NCBI GenBank assembly: GCA_949519155.1
Contig: CATIQU010000035.1
Location: 248,001-312,000, forward strand
Length of the DNA stretch: 64,000 nt
Direction: 5' to 3'
Source of the DNA: Polaribacter sp. SA4-10
Lineage (GTDB): Bacteria > Bacteroidota > Bacteroidia > Flavobacteriales > Flavobacteriaceae
This document shows, piece after piece, positions 20,866 through 32,220 of this stretch; within the stretch, counting starts at the first letter, position 1; the number at the start of each line of letters is the position of its first letter. The notes beneath the pieces are model-generated. The model had not been told where the DNA came from. It did not search any database and was given only the letters and a program-made list of their open reading frames with translations. Made by a program: the position numbers and the translations under genes.

Positions 20866-21981
20866 TTAAATAATGGTACTTTTTCCCATGTGAATGTTCT
20901 GAAAATTATGATTACTATCATCGTGATTTTCAATATAATCTGCAATAAAATCACCTACCTCTGAAGTTGTAAACGATTTCTCAGAATTCAAATCTTCAGT
21001 AACTATTGATAATTCTAACGATTTTTCAACAGCATTTTCTATCGCTTCTGCTTCATCATGTAAACCTAAGTGCTCCAGTAACATTGCTGCTGATAGGATA
21101 GAAGCTAAAGGATTGGCAATATCTTTACCTGTTGCTTGCGGAAATGATCCATGTATAGGTTCAAAAAGTGCATTCTCGTTTCCAATAGATGAGGAGGCTA
21201 ATAAACCTATAGAACCACCTATAACACTGGCTTCATCAGAAATAATATCTCCAAAAAGGTTTTCTGTAAGAATGACATCAAATTGTTTTGGATTTAAAAT
21301 CATTTGCATGGCAGCATTGTCTACAAAAAGGAATTCAAGGGTAACATCTTTATATTCTTTGGCTATTTCTGTAACCGTTTTTCTCCACAAACGAGACGTT
21401 TCTAAAACATTCGCTTTGTCAACTAAGGTTACTTTTTTTCTTCTATTTTGTGCCGCTTTAAATGCGAAATGTGTAATTCTTGAAATTTCATTAACAGAAT
21501 AAGAACATCCATCAAAAGCAACGGTACCGTCTTCACTTAATTCCTTTACTCCAAAATAAATACCTCCTGTTAGTTCTCTAAAAATAGAAATATCAGTACC
21601 TGAAATAATTTCTCTTTTTAAGGGAGAATTATCAATGAGTTGTTCGTAGGCTTTTACAGGTCTTATGTTGCAAAACAATCCCAATTCTTTACGTAACCTT
21701 AACAAACCTTGCTCTGGTCTTACTTTTGCTGTGGGATCGTTGTCGTACTTTGGGTCTCCAATAGCTCCGAATAAAATAGCATCCGATTTTTTACAAATCT
21801 TTAACGTTTTTTCTGGTAAAGGATTTCCTGTTGCATCAATTGCACAAGCCCCCATCTGCGCTTCTTTGTAAATAAACACATGATTGTAGGTATTTGCAAC
21901 CGCGTTGAGTGCTTTTTTTGCTTGATTGATTACTTCTGGACCAATTCCGTCTCCAGGAATTACTGCAATATTAAATTTCAT
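20866..21981 (-). CDS. leuB: 3-isopropylmalate dehydrogenase
   Basis: IAVIPGDGIGPEVINQAKK, TENLFGDIISDEASVIGGSIGLLASSSIG. Confidence 0.95.
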   Translation of the reverse strand: MKFNIAVIPGDGIGPEVINQAKKALNAVANTYNHVFIYKEAQMGACAIDATGNPLPEKTLKICKKSDAILFGAIGDPKYDNDPTAKVRPEQGLLRLRKELGLFCNIRPVKAYEQLIDNSPLKREIISGTDISIFRELTGGIYFGVKELSEDGTVAFDGCSYSVNEISRITHFAFKAAQNRRKKVTLVDKANVLETSRLWRKTVTEIAKEYKDVTLEFLFVDNAAMQMILNPKQFDVILTENLFGDIISDEASVIGGSIGLLASSSIGNENALFEPIHGSFPQATGKDIANPLASILSAAMLLEHLGLHDEAEAIENAVEKSLELSIVTEDLNSEKSFTTSEVGDFIADYIENHDDSNHNFQNIHMGKSTII

Positions 21982-21986
21982 AACTT

Positions 21987-22565
21987 CTATAGTGTTGCCT
22001 CGAAGGCGTTAATTTTATCTTTTTTACTGATTAAAAAATCAATATCGTCATATCCGTTAATCAAACAGACTTTTTTATAGGCATCTATTTCAAACGCTTC
22101 TTCTCTATTGGAATAGGATATGCATTGGTTTTCTAGGTCTACATTAATTTCTAATGTAGGATCTTCTTTAATTTTACGCAATAAATCTTTCAAAAACACT
22201 TCAGATACCTGAATTGGCAATACACCATTGTTTAAAGCATTTCCTTTAAATATGTCTGCAAAAAAACTGCTAACAATCACTTTAAAACCGTAACCGGCCA
22301 ATGCCCAAGCAGCATGCTCTCTACTGGACCCACAACCAAAATTGTTTCCAGCTACTAAAATACTTCCTCCATAGACTGACTGATTTAAAGGGAAACTTTC
22401 ATTAACAGTCCCATCTTTATGGTAACGCCAATCTCTAAAAACATTGTCTCCAAAACCTAATTTATCGGTCGCTTTTAAGAAACGTGCTGGAATAATTTGA
22501 TCTGTATCTACGTTTTCCGTTTCTAAAGGTACGGCTGTAGCTCTTAATTGTATAAATTTCTCCAT
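21987..22565 (-). CDS. leuD: 3-isopropylmalate dehydratase small subunit
   Basis: [35 protein letters not shown]. Confidence 0.95.
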   Translation of the reverse strand: MEKFIQLRATAVPLETENVDTDQIIPARFLKATDKLGFGDNVFRDWRYHKDGTVNESFPLNQSVYGGSILVAGNNFGCGSSREHAAWALAGYGFKVIVSSFFADIFKGNALNNGVLPIQVSEVFLKDLLRKIKEDPTLEINVDLENQCISYSNREEAFEIDAYKKVCLINGYDDIDFLISKKDKINAFEATL

Positions 22566-23947
22566 TAATTTAAGTGTTTTGTAATATCTACAATTCTTCC
22601 TACTATTGCTGTTGCTGCTGCTACCAATGGGCTTGCCAAAATAGTTCTGGCTCCCTGCCCTTGTCTCCCTTCAAAATTTCTGTTTGAAGTAGATACACAA
22701 TATTCTCCTTCTGGAATTTTGTCATCATTCATCGCCAAACAAGCAGAACATCCTGGTTGTCTTAATGTAAAACCAGCGGTTTCAAAAATGGTTTTTAATC
22801 CTTCCGCTTCAATTTGCTTTGCCACCTTCTGTGAACCTGGAACCAACCAAGCGTTTACATTATTGGCTTTCTTTTTTCCTTCTACAAATGCTGCTGCAAT
22901 TCTAAAATCTTCGATTCTAGAGTTGGTACAACTTCCAATAAAGACATAATTAATCTTTTTATCAATAAGCGATTCTCCTTTTTTGAAATTCATATACGCC
23001 AATGATTTCTCAAATGAGGCATCTTTTAATTCTGGTATATTTTCCGTAATCTTAATTCCCATTCCTGGATTGGTTCCATAGGTAATCATGGGACCAATGT
23101 CTTCGGCATTTATTGAATATTCTTGATCGAAAACGGCATCGTCATCAGTAGGAAGTGTTTTCCACTCGGCAACTTTTCGATCAAAATCAGCTCCTTTTGG
23201 CGCAAATTCTCTTCCTTTTACATATTCAAAAGTCGTTTCGTCTGGAGCAATCATGCCTCCACGAGCGCCCATTTCGATACTCATATTACAAATAGTCATT
23301 CTGCCTTCCATAGACATTTCTTCAAAAACATTTCCTGCGTATTCACAAAAATATCCGGTACCAGAATTGGTTCCTAATTTAGAAATAATATAAAGAATAA
23401 CATCCTTTGGCAGCACTCCTTTTGCTAATTTTCCGTTTACATTTACACGCAAACTTTTTGGTTTTTCTAACAATAAGCACTGACTTGCAAATACTTGTGC
23501 AACTTGACTTGTACCGATTCCGAAAGCAATGGTTCCAAAAGCGCCATGTGTAGACGTATGAGAATCTCCACAAACCATGGTCATTCCGGGTTGTGTAAAC
23601 CCTAATTCTGGTGCAATAACGTGAACAATTCCGTTATTCTCATGCCCTAAACCATATAAGGTAATCTTGTTTTTGGCACAATTCTTTGTGAGTTGTTCTA
23701 ATTGATTTCGAGACAACACATCTTTTACTGGCAAATGCTGATTTAATGTTGGGGTATTGTGGTCTGCTGTAGCTACTATTTTGTCGGGTCTAGCTATAGA
23801 AATTCCACGACTTTCTAATTCATTAAAAGCCTGAGGACTTGTTACTTCATGAATTAAATGTTTGTCGATATACAGTACCTGTGGTCCGTTTTCAATAACA
23901 TCTACTACATGTGCATCCCAAACTTTATCAAATAATGTTTTTCCCAT
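22565..23947 (-). CDS. leuC: 3-isopropylmalate dehydratase large subunit
   Basis: [38 protein letters not shown]. Confidence 0.95.
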   Translation of the reverse strand: MGKTLFDKVWDAHVVDVIENGPQVLYIDKHLIHEVTSPQAFNELESRGISIARPDKIVATADHNTPTLNQHLPVKDVLSRNQLEQLTKNCAKNKITLYGLGHENNGIVHVIAPELGFTQPGMTMVCGDSHTSTHGAFGTIAFGIGTSQVAQVFASQCLLLEKPKSLRVNVNGKLAKGVLPKDVILYIISKLGTNSGTGYFCEYAGNVFEEMSMEGRMTICNMSIEMGARGGMIAPDETTFEYVKGREFAPKGADFDRKVAEWKTLPTDDDAVFDQEYSINAEDIGPMITYGTNPGMGIKITENIPELKDASFEKSLAYMNFKKGESLIDKKINYVFIGSCTNSRIEDFRIAAAFVEGKKKANNVNAWLVPGSQKVAKQIEAEGLKTIFETAGFTLRQPGCSACLAMNDDKIPEGEYCVSTSNRNFEGRQGQGARTILASPLVAAATAIVGRIVDITKHLN

Positions 23948-25122
23948 TATGCCATTGTTATTTTAGAAATTTTATTTACTTTTTTTAGAATCAAATGAAG
24001 ATCGTCATTCATTACTTCTTTCTGTTTATCTGCATATTCAAGAAATGCATCATAGGCGAAATCCAATTGCACCTTTGTCAATTCGTATCCAATCTTTTTT
24101 GCTCTGTAGGCTAATGCGGCCCTACCACTTCTTGCAGTTAAAATAATGGCACTTTCTGTAACACCAACATCTTCTGGATTCATTATTTCGTAGGTTTCTC
24201 TGTTTTTAATAACACCGTCTTGGTGAATTCCAGAACTGTGTGCAAAGGCATTAGCACCCACAATTGCTTTGTTTGGTTGTACCGGCATCCCCATACTTTC
24301 ACGAACTAATAAACTGGTGTCGTATAATAATTTTGTATTGATATCGGTTACCAAATTTAAATACGGATGTTGTTTTAATACCATCACGACTTCTTCTAAA
24401 GCAGTATTTCCTGCACGTTCACCAATTCCGTTAATCGTACATTCTATTTGACGTGCGCCACTCATAACCCCCGCAATGGAATTGGCGGTTGCCATTCCTA
24501 AATCATTATGACAATGACAGGAAAGTATTACATTTTCTATTCCTTTAACATTTTCTCTTAGGTATTTGATTTTTGCGCCATATTCTTCAGGTAGGCAATA
24601 TCCAGTTGTGTCAGGAATGTTTAATACAGTAGCACCTGCTTTAATGACTGCTTCGCATACTCTTGCTAAATATTCATTCTCAGTTCTACCAGCATCTTCA
24701 GCATAAAACTCCACATCCTCTACAAAAGATTTTGAGTAAGAAACAGCTTTTATAGCACGTTCTATTACTTTTTCTCTGGTTGAATTGAATTTAAATTTTA
24801 TATGTGAATCACTCGTACCAATTCCCGTATGAATTCTTGGCAATTTAGCGTATTTTAAAGCTTCTGCTGCGACTTTAATATCATTTTCTACAGCTCTAGT
24901 CAAACCACAAACAGTTGCGTTTTTTACTATTTTTGAAATCTCTGAAACGGAATTAAAATCACCAGGACTGGAAACAGGAAATCCAGCTTCGATGACGTTG
25001 ACGCCTAGCAAATCTAAACGTTCTGCAATTACCAATTTTTGTTGAGTATCCAGTTTACATCCTGGTACTTGCTCCCCGTCTCTTAATGTAGTATCAAAAA
25101 TTTGAACTTTATTATCCTGCAT
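23947..25122 (-). CDS. leuA: 2-isopropylmalate synthase
   Basis: [42 protein letters not shown]. Confidence 0.94.
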   Translation of the reverse strand: MQDNKVQIFDTTLRDGEQVPGCKLDTQQKLVIAERLDLLGVNVIEAGFPVSSPGDFNSVSEISKIVKNATVCGLTRAVENDIKVAAEALKYAKLPRIHTGIGTSDSHIKFKFNSTREKVIERAIKAVSYSKSFVEDVEFYAEDAGRTENEYLARVCEAVIKAGATVLNIPDTTGYCLPEEYGAKIKYLRENVKGIENVILSCHCHNDLGMATANSIAGVMSGARQIECTINGIGERAGNTALEEVVMVLKQHPYLNLVTDINTKLLYDTSLLVRESMGMPVQPNKAIVGANAFAHSSGIHQDGVIKNRETYEIMNPEDVGVTESAIILTARSGRAALAYRAKKIGYELTKVQLDFAYDAFLEYADKQKEVMNDDLHLILKKVNKISKITMA

Positions 25123-25254
25123 CTTTATATTTTGTATTTCATATATTTAAATCAAATGTATATCTTGGGCTTCATTAAAAGGATGTTTTAAGAGTACGAA
25201 ATACGATTGCTACTTCTTTTTTTTACTATTTAAATAATTAATAGTCAGTATTTT

Positions 25255-26820
25255 ATGAGCAAAAGCATTACATCACTCAACCAACAAAAGGATTCCTCGT
25301 TTATTTTGGTAAAATCGTTATCAAAATCAGAAAAGAGGCAATTCAACCTTTATGTGAGTAGATTAGGTGGAAATGTAGACGCAAAATTCTTTTCCTTGTT
25401 TAAGTTTTTAGACAAAATGAAGGCTTATAATGAAAAGGAAATCATTAAAAGTAACATTGTCACCAAACAACAATTATCAAACTTAAAAGCGCACTTATAC
25501 AAGCAAATTTTAATAAGTTTACGACTCAATCCTTCGCATCAAAATATTCGTTTACAAATTAGAGAACAGCTAGATTTTGCGACCATTCTGTATCAAAAAG
25601 GGCTGTACAAGCAAAGTTTAAAATTACTAGAAAAAGCAAAGGGATTAGCGATTGACAATGAAGAAAAAAATGTCGCTTATGAAATCGTAGAGTTAGAAAA
25701 AATAATTGAAACACAATATATTACTCGTAGTATCAGTTCAAGAGCAAATTTCCTTTCTGTACAGGCAAAAAATTTAAGTCAGTTAAATGTAACAACAAGC
25801 AAACTTTCCAATTTATCTTTACAATTATATAGTCATTTACTGCAAAATGGATATGTGAAAAACAATGAAGAATTGCTTTTTATAACGACTTATTTTAATG
25901 AAAAATTACCAAAATATGATTTTTCAGACTTTGGTTTTCGAGAAAAATTGTGGCTCTACAAATCGCATTTATGGTTTAGTTTGTTAACACAAAATTTCCT
26001 GCAAAGCTATAAGTACGCAAGTAAATGGGTCGACTTGTTTAAGAGTCATAAAGAGCTCATTTCTTTGCACCCTGTCTTTTATTTAAAGGGTAAAAACTAT
26101 TTTTTAGAAGCTTCTTTTCTGGTAAAAAATAACCAGAAATTCAAGGAAGAACTAGCTTATTTTGAAAAGGAAATTGAAGACAATAGCATTCCTTTCAATA
26201 GCAATACAGAAATTTTAATATTTCTATATTATTACACCAATAAATTGCACTTACACTTTTTAGAAGCAACGTTTAGCGAGGGTGAATATTTAGTAGAAAT
26301 TATCAATACGAAAATAGAAACCTATAGAAGCAAGATAGACAACCATCATATTGTCACCTTGTATTATAAAATTGCATGTTTGTATTTTGGAATGAATAAA
26401 AACAAAGAATGTATCACTTATTTAAGTAAAATCATTAATACAAAAGATTTAAAAGTTGCAGAGGATCTTCAATGTTTTGCAAGGGTCTTAAATTTAATAG
26501 CACACTATGAATGTGGTCTGGACTATGATCTGGAAAGGCAATTTGTAGACACGTATAAGTTTTTATTAAAAATGGAAAACTTACAAGAGGTACAAAAGGA
26601 ATTTATCACCTCTATACGAGATTTAAGTGATGTATATCCGCATGAAATAAAAAACGAATTTCAAAAAATACATGCAAGATTAAGTAAATATGAAAATCAT
26701 CAATATGAAAAAAGGGCATTTTTATATTTAGATATTTTATCTTGGTTGGAAAGTAAAATTAAAAACAAACCCATTGCGGTTATCATTAAAGAAAAAGCAA
26801 ATAAATCCTCTAAAAGATAA
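25255..26820 (+). CDS. hypothetical protein, probable TPR-like helical repeat
   Basis: 521-aa intact ORF; alpha-helical, Lys/Leu-rich; no specific motif recognised. Confidence 0.7.
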   Translation: MSKSITSLNQQKDSSFILVKSLSKSEKRQFNLYVSRLGGNVDAKFFSLFKFLDKMKAYNEKEIIKSNIVTKQQLSNLKAHLYKQILISLRLNPSHQNIRLQIREQLDFATILYQKGLYKQSLKLLEKAKGLAIDNEEKNVAYEIVELEKIIETQYITRSISSRANFLSVQAKNLSQLNVTTSKLSNLSLQLYSHLLQNGYVKNNEELLFITTYFNEKLPKYDFSDFGFREKLWLYKSHLWFSLLTQNFLQSYKYASKWVDLFKSHKELISLHPVFYLKGKNYFLEASFLVKNNQKFKEELAYFEKEIEDNSIPFNSNTEILIFLYYYTNKLHLHFLEATFSEGEYLVEIINTKIETYRSKIDNHHIVTLYYKIACLYFGMNKNKECITYLSKIINTKDLKVAEDLQCFARVLNLIAHYECGLDYDLERQFVDTYKFLLKMENLQEVQKEFITSIRDLSDVYPHEIKNEFQKIHARLSKYENHQYEKRAFLYLDILSWLESKIKNKPIAVIIKEKANKSSKR

Positions 26821-26921
26821 TAATTTACTATTTTTTAGTAGCTATTTTTATTCATTTGACATTAATCAAATATAAAAACAAAATAGTCTTTAATAAAAGT
26901 GCCTCTATTAACTAATAACAA

Positions 26922-26929
26922 TATTTTTG
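26922..26929 (+). promoter_or_regulatory. Bacteroidetes-type -7 box upstream of thr leader region
   Basis: TATTTTTG matches TAnnTTTG; no convincing -33 TTTG seen at the usual spacing. Confidence 0.4.
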
Positions 26930-26933
26930 CCTT

Positions 26934-27038
26934 GTGAATAACATAAGTCTACATATAATTTTATCTACCAATTCAGCAATTTCTTTTGAGATGACTTCTA
27001 TTGGTACGTTTCGCATTCCTTCGATTATTACCCTTTAG
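26934..27038 (+). CDS. candidate Thr/Ile-containing leader peptide upstream of thrA
   Basis: GTG-start ORF MNNISLHIILSTNSAISFEMTSIGTFRIPSIITL* (internal ATG at 26991); 8 Ile and 4 Thr of 34; no strong terminator seen downstream. Confidence 0.35.
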   Translation: MNNISLHIILSTNSAISFEMTSIGTFRIPSIITL

Positions 27039-27138
27039 GGGTTCTTATTTTTCATATCAAATTAGGTCATCATATTTTTCGATAAAAATTCGAAAACAAA
27101 TTCATAAAAATTATTTATCAACTATTTTATTATCAAAA

Positions 27139-29583
27139 ATGAAAGTCTTAAAATTTGGAGGTTCCTCTGTAGCTAGTTCAGAGAACATAAAAAAAGTAAT
27201 AAAAATTGTAGTTGATGCGGCTAAAAAACACAAAGTGTTAGTCATCGTTTCTGCGTTTGGTAAAACAACAAATGCATTAATTGAGGGGGCGCACTTCGCA
27301 CAAAATAAAAATGAAGAATATAAAAATGTCATTCAGCAACTAGAAAAACATCATTTTAATGTCATTCAAGAATTAATTCCGCCACAGAAACAACCTACTA
27401 TTGTTGCTCATGTCAAAGAGTTATTTAATCAATTAGAAACAATTTATAAAGGGTGTTATTTATTGGAAGAATTAAGCCCAAAGACACTGGCTACAATTTC
27501 AAGTTTTGGAGAATTATTATCATCTTCTATTATCGCAGAAATTTCTAATTTAGAACTCGACACCAACTACAAAGATAGCAGAGATTTAATTATTGCCTCT
27601 GATATGTATTTAGACGCTGTCGTAGATTTTTCAGCAACCAACAAAAAAATTACAGCTTACTTTAAGAATGATACCGCACAAGTTACTTTATTACCTGGTT
27701 TTGTTGCACTTACAAGCCAAGGACAAACAACAACATTGGGGCGTGGTGGTTCCGATTATTCGGCGGCGATCTATGCAGCAGCTTTAGATGCCGAAGAGTT
27801 ACAGATATGGACAGATGTTAGCGGAATGTTTACCTCCAATCCGAGTATCGTAAAGCAAGCATTTGCAATCCCCCATATTTCCTATCACGAAGCAATGGAA
27901 TTGTCACATTTTGGTGCAAAAGTAATTTACCCTCCGACAATTCAACCTGTTTTACAAAAAGAAATCCCGATTGTCATTAAAAACACTTTTCAACCCGAAG
28001 ATAAAGGGACGCGAATTACTAAAGACACACACACTAATAACCAACCTGTAAAAGGAATTAGTTATATAGAAAACATTACGCTAATTACTTTAGGGGGTAC
28101 TGGAATGGTTGGTATTCCTGGATTTTCAAAACGTTTATTCGAGGTTCTTTCTTTACATGAAATAAACATTACGTTAATTACACAAGCGTCTTCTGAATTG
28201 TCCATTTGTATTGGTGTTGAAAATAAAGATGCACATCGGGCACAAAAATTAATTGATACCATCTTTGAATATGAAATTCATCAACAAAAAGTAAGGCCTG
28301 TTATTTTAGAGCAAGATTTATGCATTATCGCTTTGGTTGGAGACAATATGAAAAATCACCAAGGTTTGAGTGGAAAAATGTTTAGCTCTTTAGGGAAAAA
28401 CAATGTCAATATTCGCGCAATAGCCCAAGGAGCGTCAGAAAAAAACATTTCGGCAGTCATCAATAAAAAGGATGCTAAAAAAGCACTGAACACTTTACAT
28501 GAGCAATTTTTTGAAGAAAAAACAAAACAGTTAAATTTATTTGTAACAGGAGTTGGAAATGTTGGAGAACGCTTTTTAGCACAAATTCATCAGCAAAAAG
28601 AATTCTTAAAAAAACATTTAAAATTAAGTATTAGAGTGGTGGCGATTTCTAACTCTCGAAAAATGTTTTTCGATGAAAATGGTATTAATTTGGAAAACTG
28701 GAAAGAACCACTAACCAACGGAACACCCACGAGTTTAACAGCCTTCTTTGAAAAAGTAAAAAACAGCAACTTAAGAAACAGTGTTTTTGTAGATAATACC
28801 GCAAATCAGCAAGTTTCAGAATTTTACAAAAACTACTTAAGTGAAAGTATTGGGGTGGTTACTTGTAATAAGATTGCCTGTGCCTCTTCTTTAGAAAATT
28901 ATAAAAAACTTAAAGAAACTTCAAGAAAATATAATGTACCCTTCTTATTTGAAACAAATGTTGGTGCTGGTTTACCCATAATTGACACCTTAAAAAACTT
29001 AGTTGCTTCAGGAGATCGAGTTCATAAAATTCAAGCTGTTTTGTCAGGAAGTTTGAATTATGTCTTCAACAATTTTGATGCTAAATCGACATTTCACGAT
29101 GTGGTTGCAGCAGCACAAAAAGAAGGGTATACAGAACCCGATCCAAAAATTGATTTAAGCGGTATAGATGTCGCACGAAAAATTCTAATTTTAGCCAGAG
29201 AAAGTGGCTACGATTTAGAGTTAGAAAATATAGAAAACAATTCTTTTTTACCTGAAAACAGCCTAGAAGCATCAAATAATGATGATTTTTATGAATCTTT
29301 AGCACAAAACGAAGCACATTTCCAAAACATTTTTAAGGAGGCGAATACTAAAAATTGCCGTTTAAAATATGTGGCAGCATTTGAAAACGGGAACGCAAAT
29401 GTTGGTTTGCAACAGATTGCTCCAGAACATCCTTTTTATAATTTAGAAGGAAGTGATAATATCGTGTTGTTTTTCACAGACAGATACCCAATAAACCCAC
29501 TTATAATAAAAGGAGCGGGCGCTGGTGCAGATGTAACAGCATCAGGTATTTTTGCAGATATTATAAGAATTGGAAATTTGTAA
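27139..29583 (+). CDS. thrA: bifunctional aspartate kinase / homoserine dehydrogenase I
   Basis: MKVLKFGGSSVASSENIKK start; TTLGRGGSDYSAA; LFVTGVGNVGERFL; GAGAGADVTASGIFADI. The ORF track start at 27001 (TTG) is probably over-extended by 46 codons. Confidence 0.95.
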   Translation: MKVLKFGGSSVASSENIKKVIKIVVDAAKKHKVLVIVSAFGKTTNALIEGAHFAQNKNEEYKNVIQQLEKHHFNVIQELIPPQKQPTIVAHVKELFNQLETIYKGCYLLEELSPKTLATISSFGELLSSSIIAEISNLELDTNYKDSRDLIIASDMYLDAVVDFSATNKKITAYFKNDTAQVTLLPGFVALTSQGQTTTLGRGGSDYSAAIYAAALDAEELQIWTDVSGMFTSNPSIVKQAFAIPHISYHEAMELSHFGAKVIYPPTIQPVLQKEIPIVIKNTFQPEDKGTRITKDTHTNNQPVKGISYIENITLITLGGTGMVGIPGFSKRLFEVLSLHEINITLITQASSELSICIGVENKDAHRAQKLIDTIFEYEIHQQKVRPVILEQDLCIIALVGDNMKNHQGLSGKMFSSLGKNNVNIRAIAQGASEKNISAVINKKDAKKALNTLHEQFFEEKTKQLNLFVTGVGNVGERFLAQIHQQKEFLKKHLKLSIRVVAISNSRKMFFDENGINLENWKEPLTNGTPTSLTAFFEKVKNSNLRNSVFVDNTANQQVSEFYKNYLSESIGVVTCNKIACASSLENYKKLKETSRKYNVPFLFETNVGAGLPIIDTLKNLVASGDRVHKIQAVLSGSLNYVFNNFDAKSTFHDVVAAAQKEGYTEPDPKIDLSGIDVARKILILARESGYDLELENIENNSFLPENSLEASNNDDFYESLAQNEAHFQNIFKEANTKNCRLKYVAAFENGNANVGLQQIAPEHPFYNLEGSDNIVLFFTDRYPINPLIIKGAGAGADVTASGIFADIIRIGNL

Positions 29584-29686
29584 ATTTGATTAAAAAAAAA
29601 GACTAAATAGGTCGAAAATAGTAGTACTTTAGATTTAAAAAGTGCTTTTAAATTTTCTCATTTTCAATCTTTATACACTATAAATC

Positions 29687-30610
29687 ATGGATTATTTAAA
29701 AATATTTGCTCCAGCTACGGTAGCTAATGTTTCTTGCGGATTTGATTCTTTGGGTTTTGCAGTAGATGCAATTGGAGATGAAATGACCTTCACGAAAACT
29801 TTAGAAAAAGGAGTTAAAATAACCAATATTACTGGCGCTGAATTGCCTTACAACGTTGATGAAAATGCAGCAAGTGCCGTAATTAAAAAAATACTATTGG
29901 AAGCAAGCGCCGATTTCGGTATTGCATTAACCATTCATAAAGGTTTTTCTCCAGGTAGTGGATTAGGGAGTAGCGCAGCAAGTGCTGCTGGTGCTGCATT
30001 TGGAATAAATCAATTTTTAACACATCAATATTCCAATTTAGAACTGACAAAATTTGCCATGTTTGGAGAAGAAGTTGCTTGCGGGTTTGCAATTGCTGAC
30101 AATGTTGCTGCTGCAATTTATGGCGGGTTTGTTTTAGTGAGAAGTTATGAACCGTTAGAAGTTATAAAACTACCCGTCCCAGAAGACTTGAGAGTCGTTG
30201 CAATTCATCCTCAAATAGCTATAAAAACAAAAGACGCAAGAGACGTCTTACCAAAAGAAATCGCATTGAAAGATGCTGTTACACAATGGGCAAACGTGGG
30301 AGGTTTAGTAAGTGGCCTATTTACAAACAATTATAAATTGATCAGCAACTCATTAGTAGATGTTATTGTAGAGCCTTTTCGAAAAGGTTTAATTCCTTTT
30401 TTTGACGATGTAAAAACAAGTGCAGTAGAAGCGGGTGCTTTAGGTGCAGGAATTAGTGGGTCTGGCCCAACAATTTTCGCCTTGTGCAAGGGAGACGATA
30501 GTGCAAAGAAAGTGTATAAATCGGTTGAAGCAACTTATAAAAAAACAGGAATTGATTTTGAAATGTTTATTTCAAAAGTGAATTCACAAGGAATGAAAAT
30601 TATTAAATAG
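29687..30610 (+). CDS. thrB: homoserine kinase
   Basis: GHMP kinase: APATVANVSCGFDSLGFAVD, GSGLGSSAASAAGAAFG. Confidence 0.95.
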   Translation: MDYLKIFAPATVANVSCGFDSLGFAVDAIGDEMTFTKTLEKGVKITNITGAELPYNVDENAASAVIKKILLEASADFGIALTIHKGFSPGSGLGSSAASAAGAAFGINQFLTHQYSNLELTKFAMFGEEVACGFAIADNVAAAIYGGFVLVRSYEPLEVIKLPVPEDLRVVAIHPQIAIKTKDARDVLPKEIALKDAVTQWANVGGLVSGLFTNNYKLISNSLVDVIVEPFRKGLIPFFDDVKTSAVEAGALGAGISGSGPTIFALCKGDDSAKKVYKSVEATYKKTGIDFEMFISKVNSQGMKIIK

Positions 30611-30672
30611 TTTTTAGAGATCAGTAGTGTGCCTTAGCAATACCTAAAACTAAAAACGACAAACTCATAACA

Positions 30673-31959
30673 ATGAACTATTACAGTTTACACCGAAAGT
30701 CACCAAACACAACGTTTAAGAACGCAGTAATAGAGGGACTTGCAAAAGACAGAGGAATTTATTTTCCAGAAAACATTAGACCGCTTTCTAACGATTTTAT
30801 CGAAAACATTGAACAGTATTCTCATGAAGAAATTGCATTTGAAGCCATCAAGCAATTTGTAGGGGATGAAATTCCAGAAACGGTATTGAAAGAAATTATT
30901 AAAGAGACTGTTTCATTTGATTTTCCTGTTGTGGAAGTTAAAGAAAACATTGGTACGCTTGAATTATTTCACGGACCCACAATGGCTTTTAAAGACGTTG
31001 GTGCCCGTTTTATGAGTTCTTGCTTAGCGTATTTCAATCGTGATAATGACAAAGAAATTACGGTTTTAGTAGCAACCTCGGGAGATACTGGGGGTGCCGT
31101 TGCAAATGGTTTTTTAAATAAGAAAGGAATTAAAGTGGTAATTTTATACCCAAGTGGTAAAGTGAGCGACATTCAAGAACGTCAATTAACTACATTAGGA
31201 AATAACATCACTGCATTAGAAGTTGATGGGGTTTTTGATGATTGCCAAGATATGGTGAAAACTGCCTTTTTAGATGAAAGTATACAACGAACACTGACCT
31301 CTGCAAATTCCATAAATGTGGCACGTTGGTTGCCCCAAATGTTTTACTTTTTCTTTGCATACAAACAATTAAAAAAGCAAAACAAAGAATTAGTTTTCTC
31401 AGTACCAAGTGGGAATTTTGGAAATATTTGCGCAGGAATCATGGCAAATAAATTAGGTTTACCCATAAAACACTTTATTGCCGCGACCAATATAAATGAT
31501 ACTATTTCCGACTATTTAGAAAATGGAGTTTATACACCCAAACCTTCTAAAGCAACAATTTCAAATGCAATGGATGTTGGAAACCCTAGTAATTTTATTC
31601 GTATTCAAGAATTATTTAATAATGATTTGGGTGCCTTAAAAAGCAAATTCTCTTCATATAGTTTCACAGATGAGGCTACCAAAAAAGCGATGAAATCAAT
31701 TTTTGAAGAAACTGGATATGTTGCTGATCCACATGGAGCAGTAGGGTATTTGGGCTTGCAGAAATATGATTTAAAAGAAAATGAATATGGCGTGTTCTTA
31801 GAAACTGCCCATCCTGTAAAGTTTTTAGATGTTGTAGAAACAACTCTTCCCGTTACCATTGAAATTCCAGAACAAATCAAAAAAGTAATTGGTAAAGAAA
31901 AGGTATCTCTGAAGATTCGTACTTATGAAGAACTAAAAAGTTATTTAAATGTTGAGTAA
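30673..31959 (+). CDS. thrC: threonine synthase
   Basis: ELFHGPTMAFKDVGARF, VATSGDTGGAVANGF. Confidence 0.95.
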   Translation: MNYYSLHRKSPNTTFKNAVIEGLAKDRGIYFPENIRPLSNDFIENIEQYSHEEIAFEAIKQFVGDEIPETVLKEIIKETVSFDFPVVEVKENIGTLELFHGPTMAFKDVGARFMSSCLAYFNRDNDKEITVLVATSGDTGGAVANGFLNKKGIKVVILYPSGKVSDIQERQLTTLGNNITALEVDGVFDDCQDMVKTAFLDESIQRTLTSANSINVARWLPQMFYFFFAYKQLKKQNKELVFSVPSGNFGNICAGIMANKLGLPIKHFIAATNINDTISDYLENGVYTPKPSKATISNAMDVGNPSNFIRIQELFNNDLGALKSKFSSYSFTDEATKKAMKSIFEETGYVADPHGAVGYLGLQKYDLKENEYGVFLETAHPVKFLDVVETTLPVTIEIPEQIKKVIGKEKVSLKIRTYEELKSYLNVE

Positions 31960-31966
31960 ATATCTC

Positions 31967-32006
31967 AAAAGCTTTTCGATTTTGTAATCGGTAAGCTTTT
32001 ATTTTA
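31967..32006 (+). terminator. intrinsic terminator after thrC
   Basis: AAAAGCTTTTCGATT-ttgt-AATCGGTAAGCTTTT-attttaat, stem with small internal mismatch. Confidence 0.65.
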
Positions 32007-32220
32007 ATATGGTTTTCTCGTAGAGTTTCTCTACTTTCTCTCTCGCCCAAGGAGTCGTTCTTAAGAACTTTAAACTCGATTTGTAAGTTGGATTGTTCTG
32101 AAATGCTTTCATATTTAAAATATCTCCTAATTCCTCCCACCCATATTCTTTGAAAAGTTCTTCTAATATGGTTGCTAATTTAATCCCATGCATTGGATTA
32201 TTCGGTTGTTCGTTGCTCAT
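31999..32220 (-). CDS. VF530-family (DUF2132) DNA-binding protein
   Basis: NNPMHGIKLATILEELFKEYGWEELG..INMKAFQNNPTYKSSLKFLRTTPWAREKVEKLY-type sequence, characteristic of the VF530 family. Confidence 0.85.
   Translation of the reverse strand: MSNEQPNNPMHGIKLATILEELFKEYGWEELGDILNMKAFQNNPTYKSSLKFLRTTPWAREKVEKLYEKTILK

Noticed and set aside
20866-20935. Hairpin in the leuB C-terminal codons (TGAAAATCACGATGATAGTAATCATAATTTTCA)
   Set aside because: Imperfect, AT-rich and within coding sequence; no T-tract, weaker than the attenuator hairpin downstream.
27001-27138. 46-codon N-terminal extension of thrA
   Set aside because: Aspartate kinases start at MKVLKFGGSS; the extension starts at a TTG and overlaps the candidate leader ORF.
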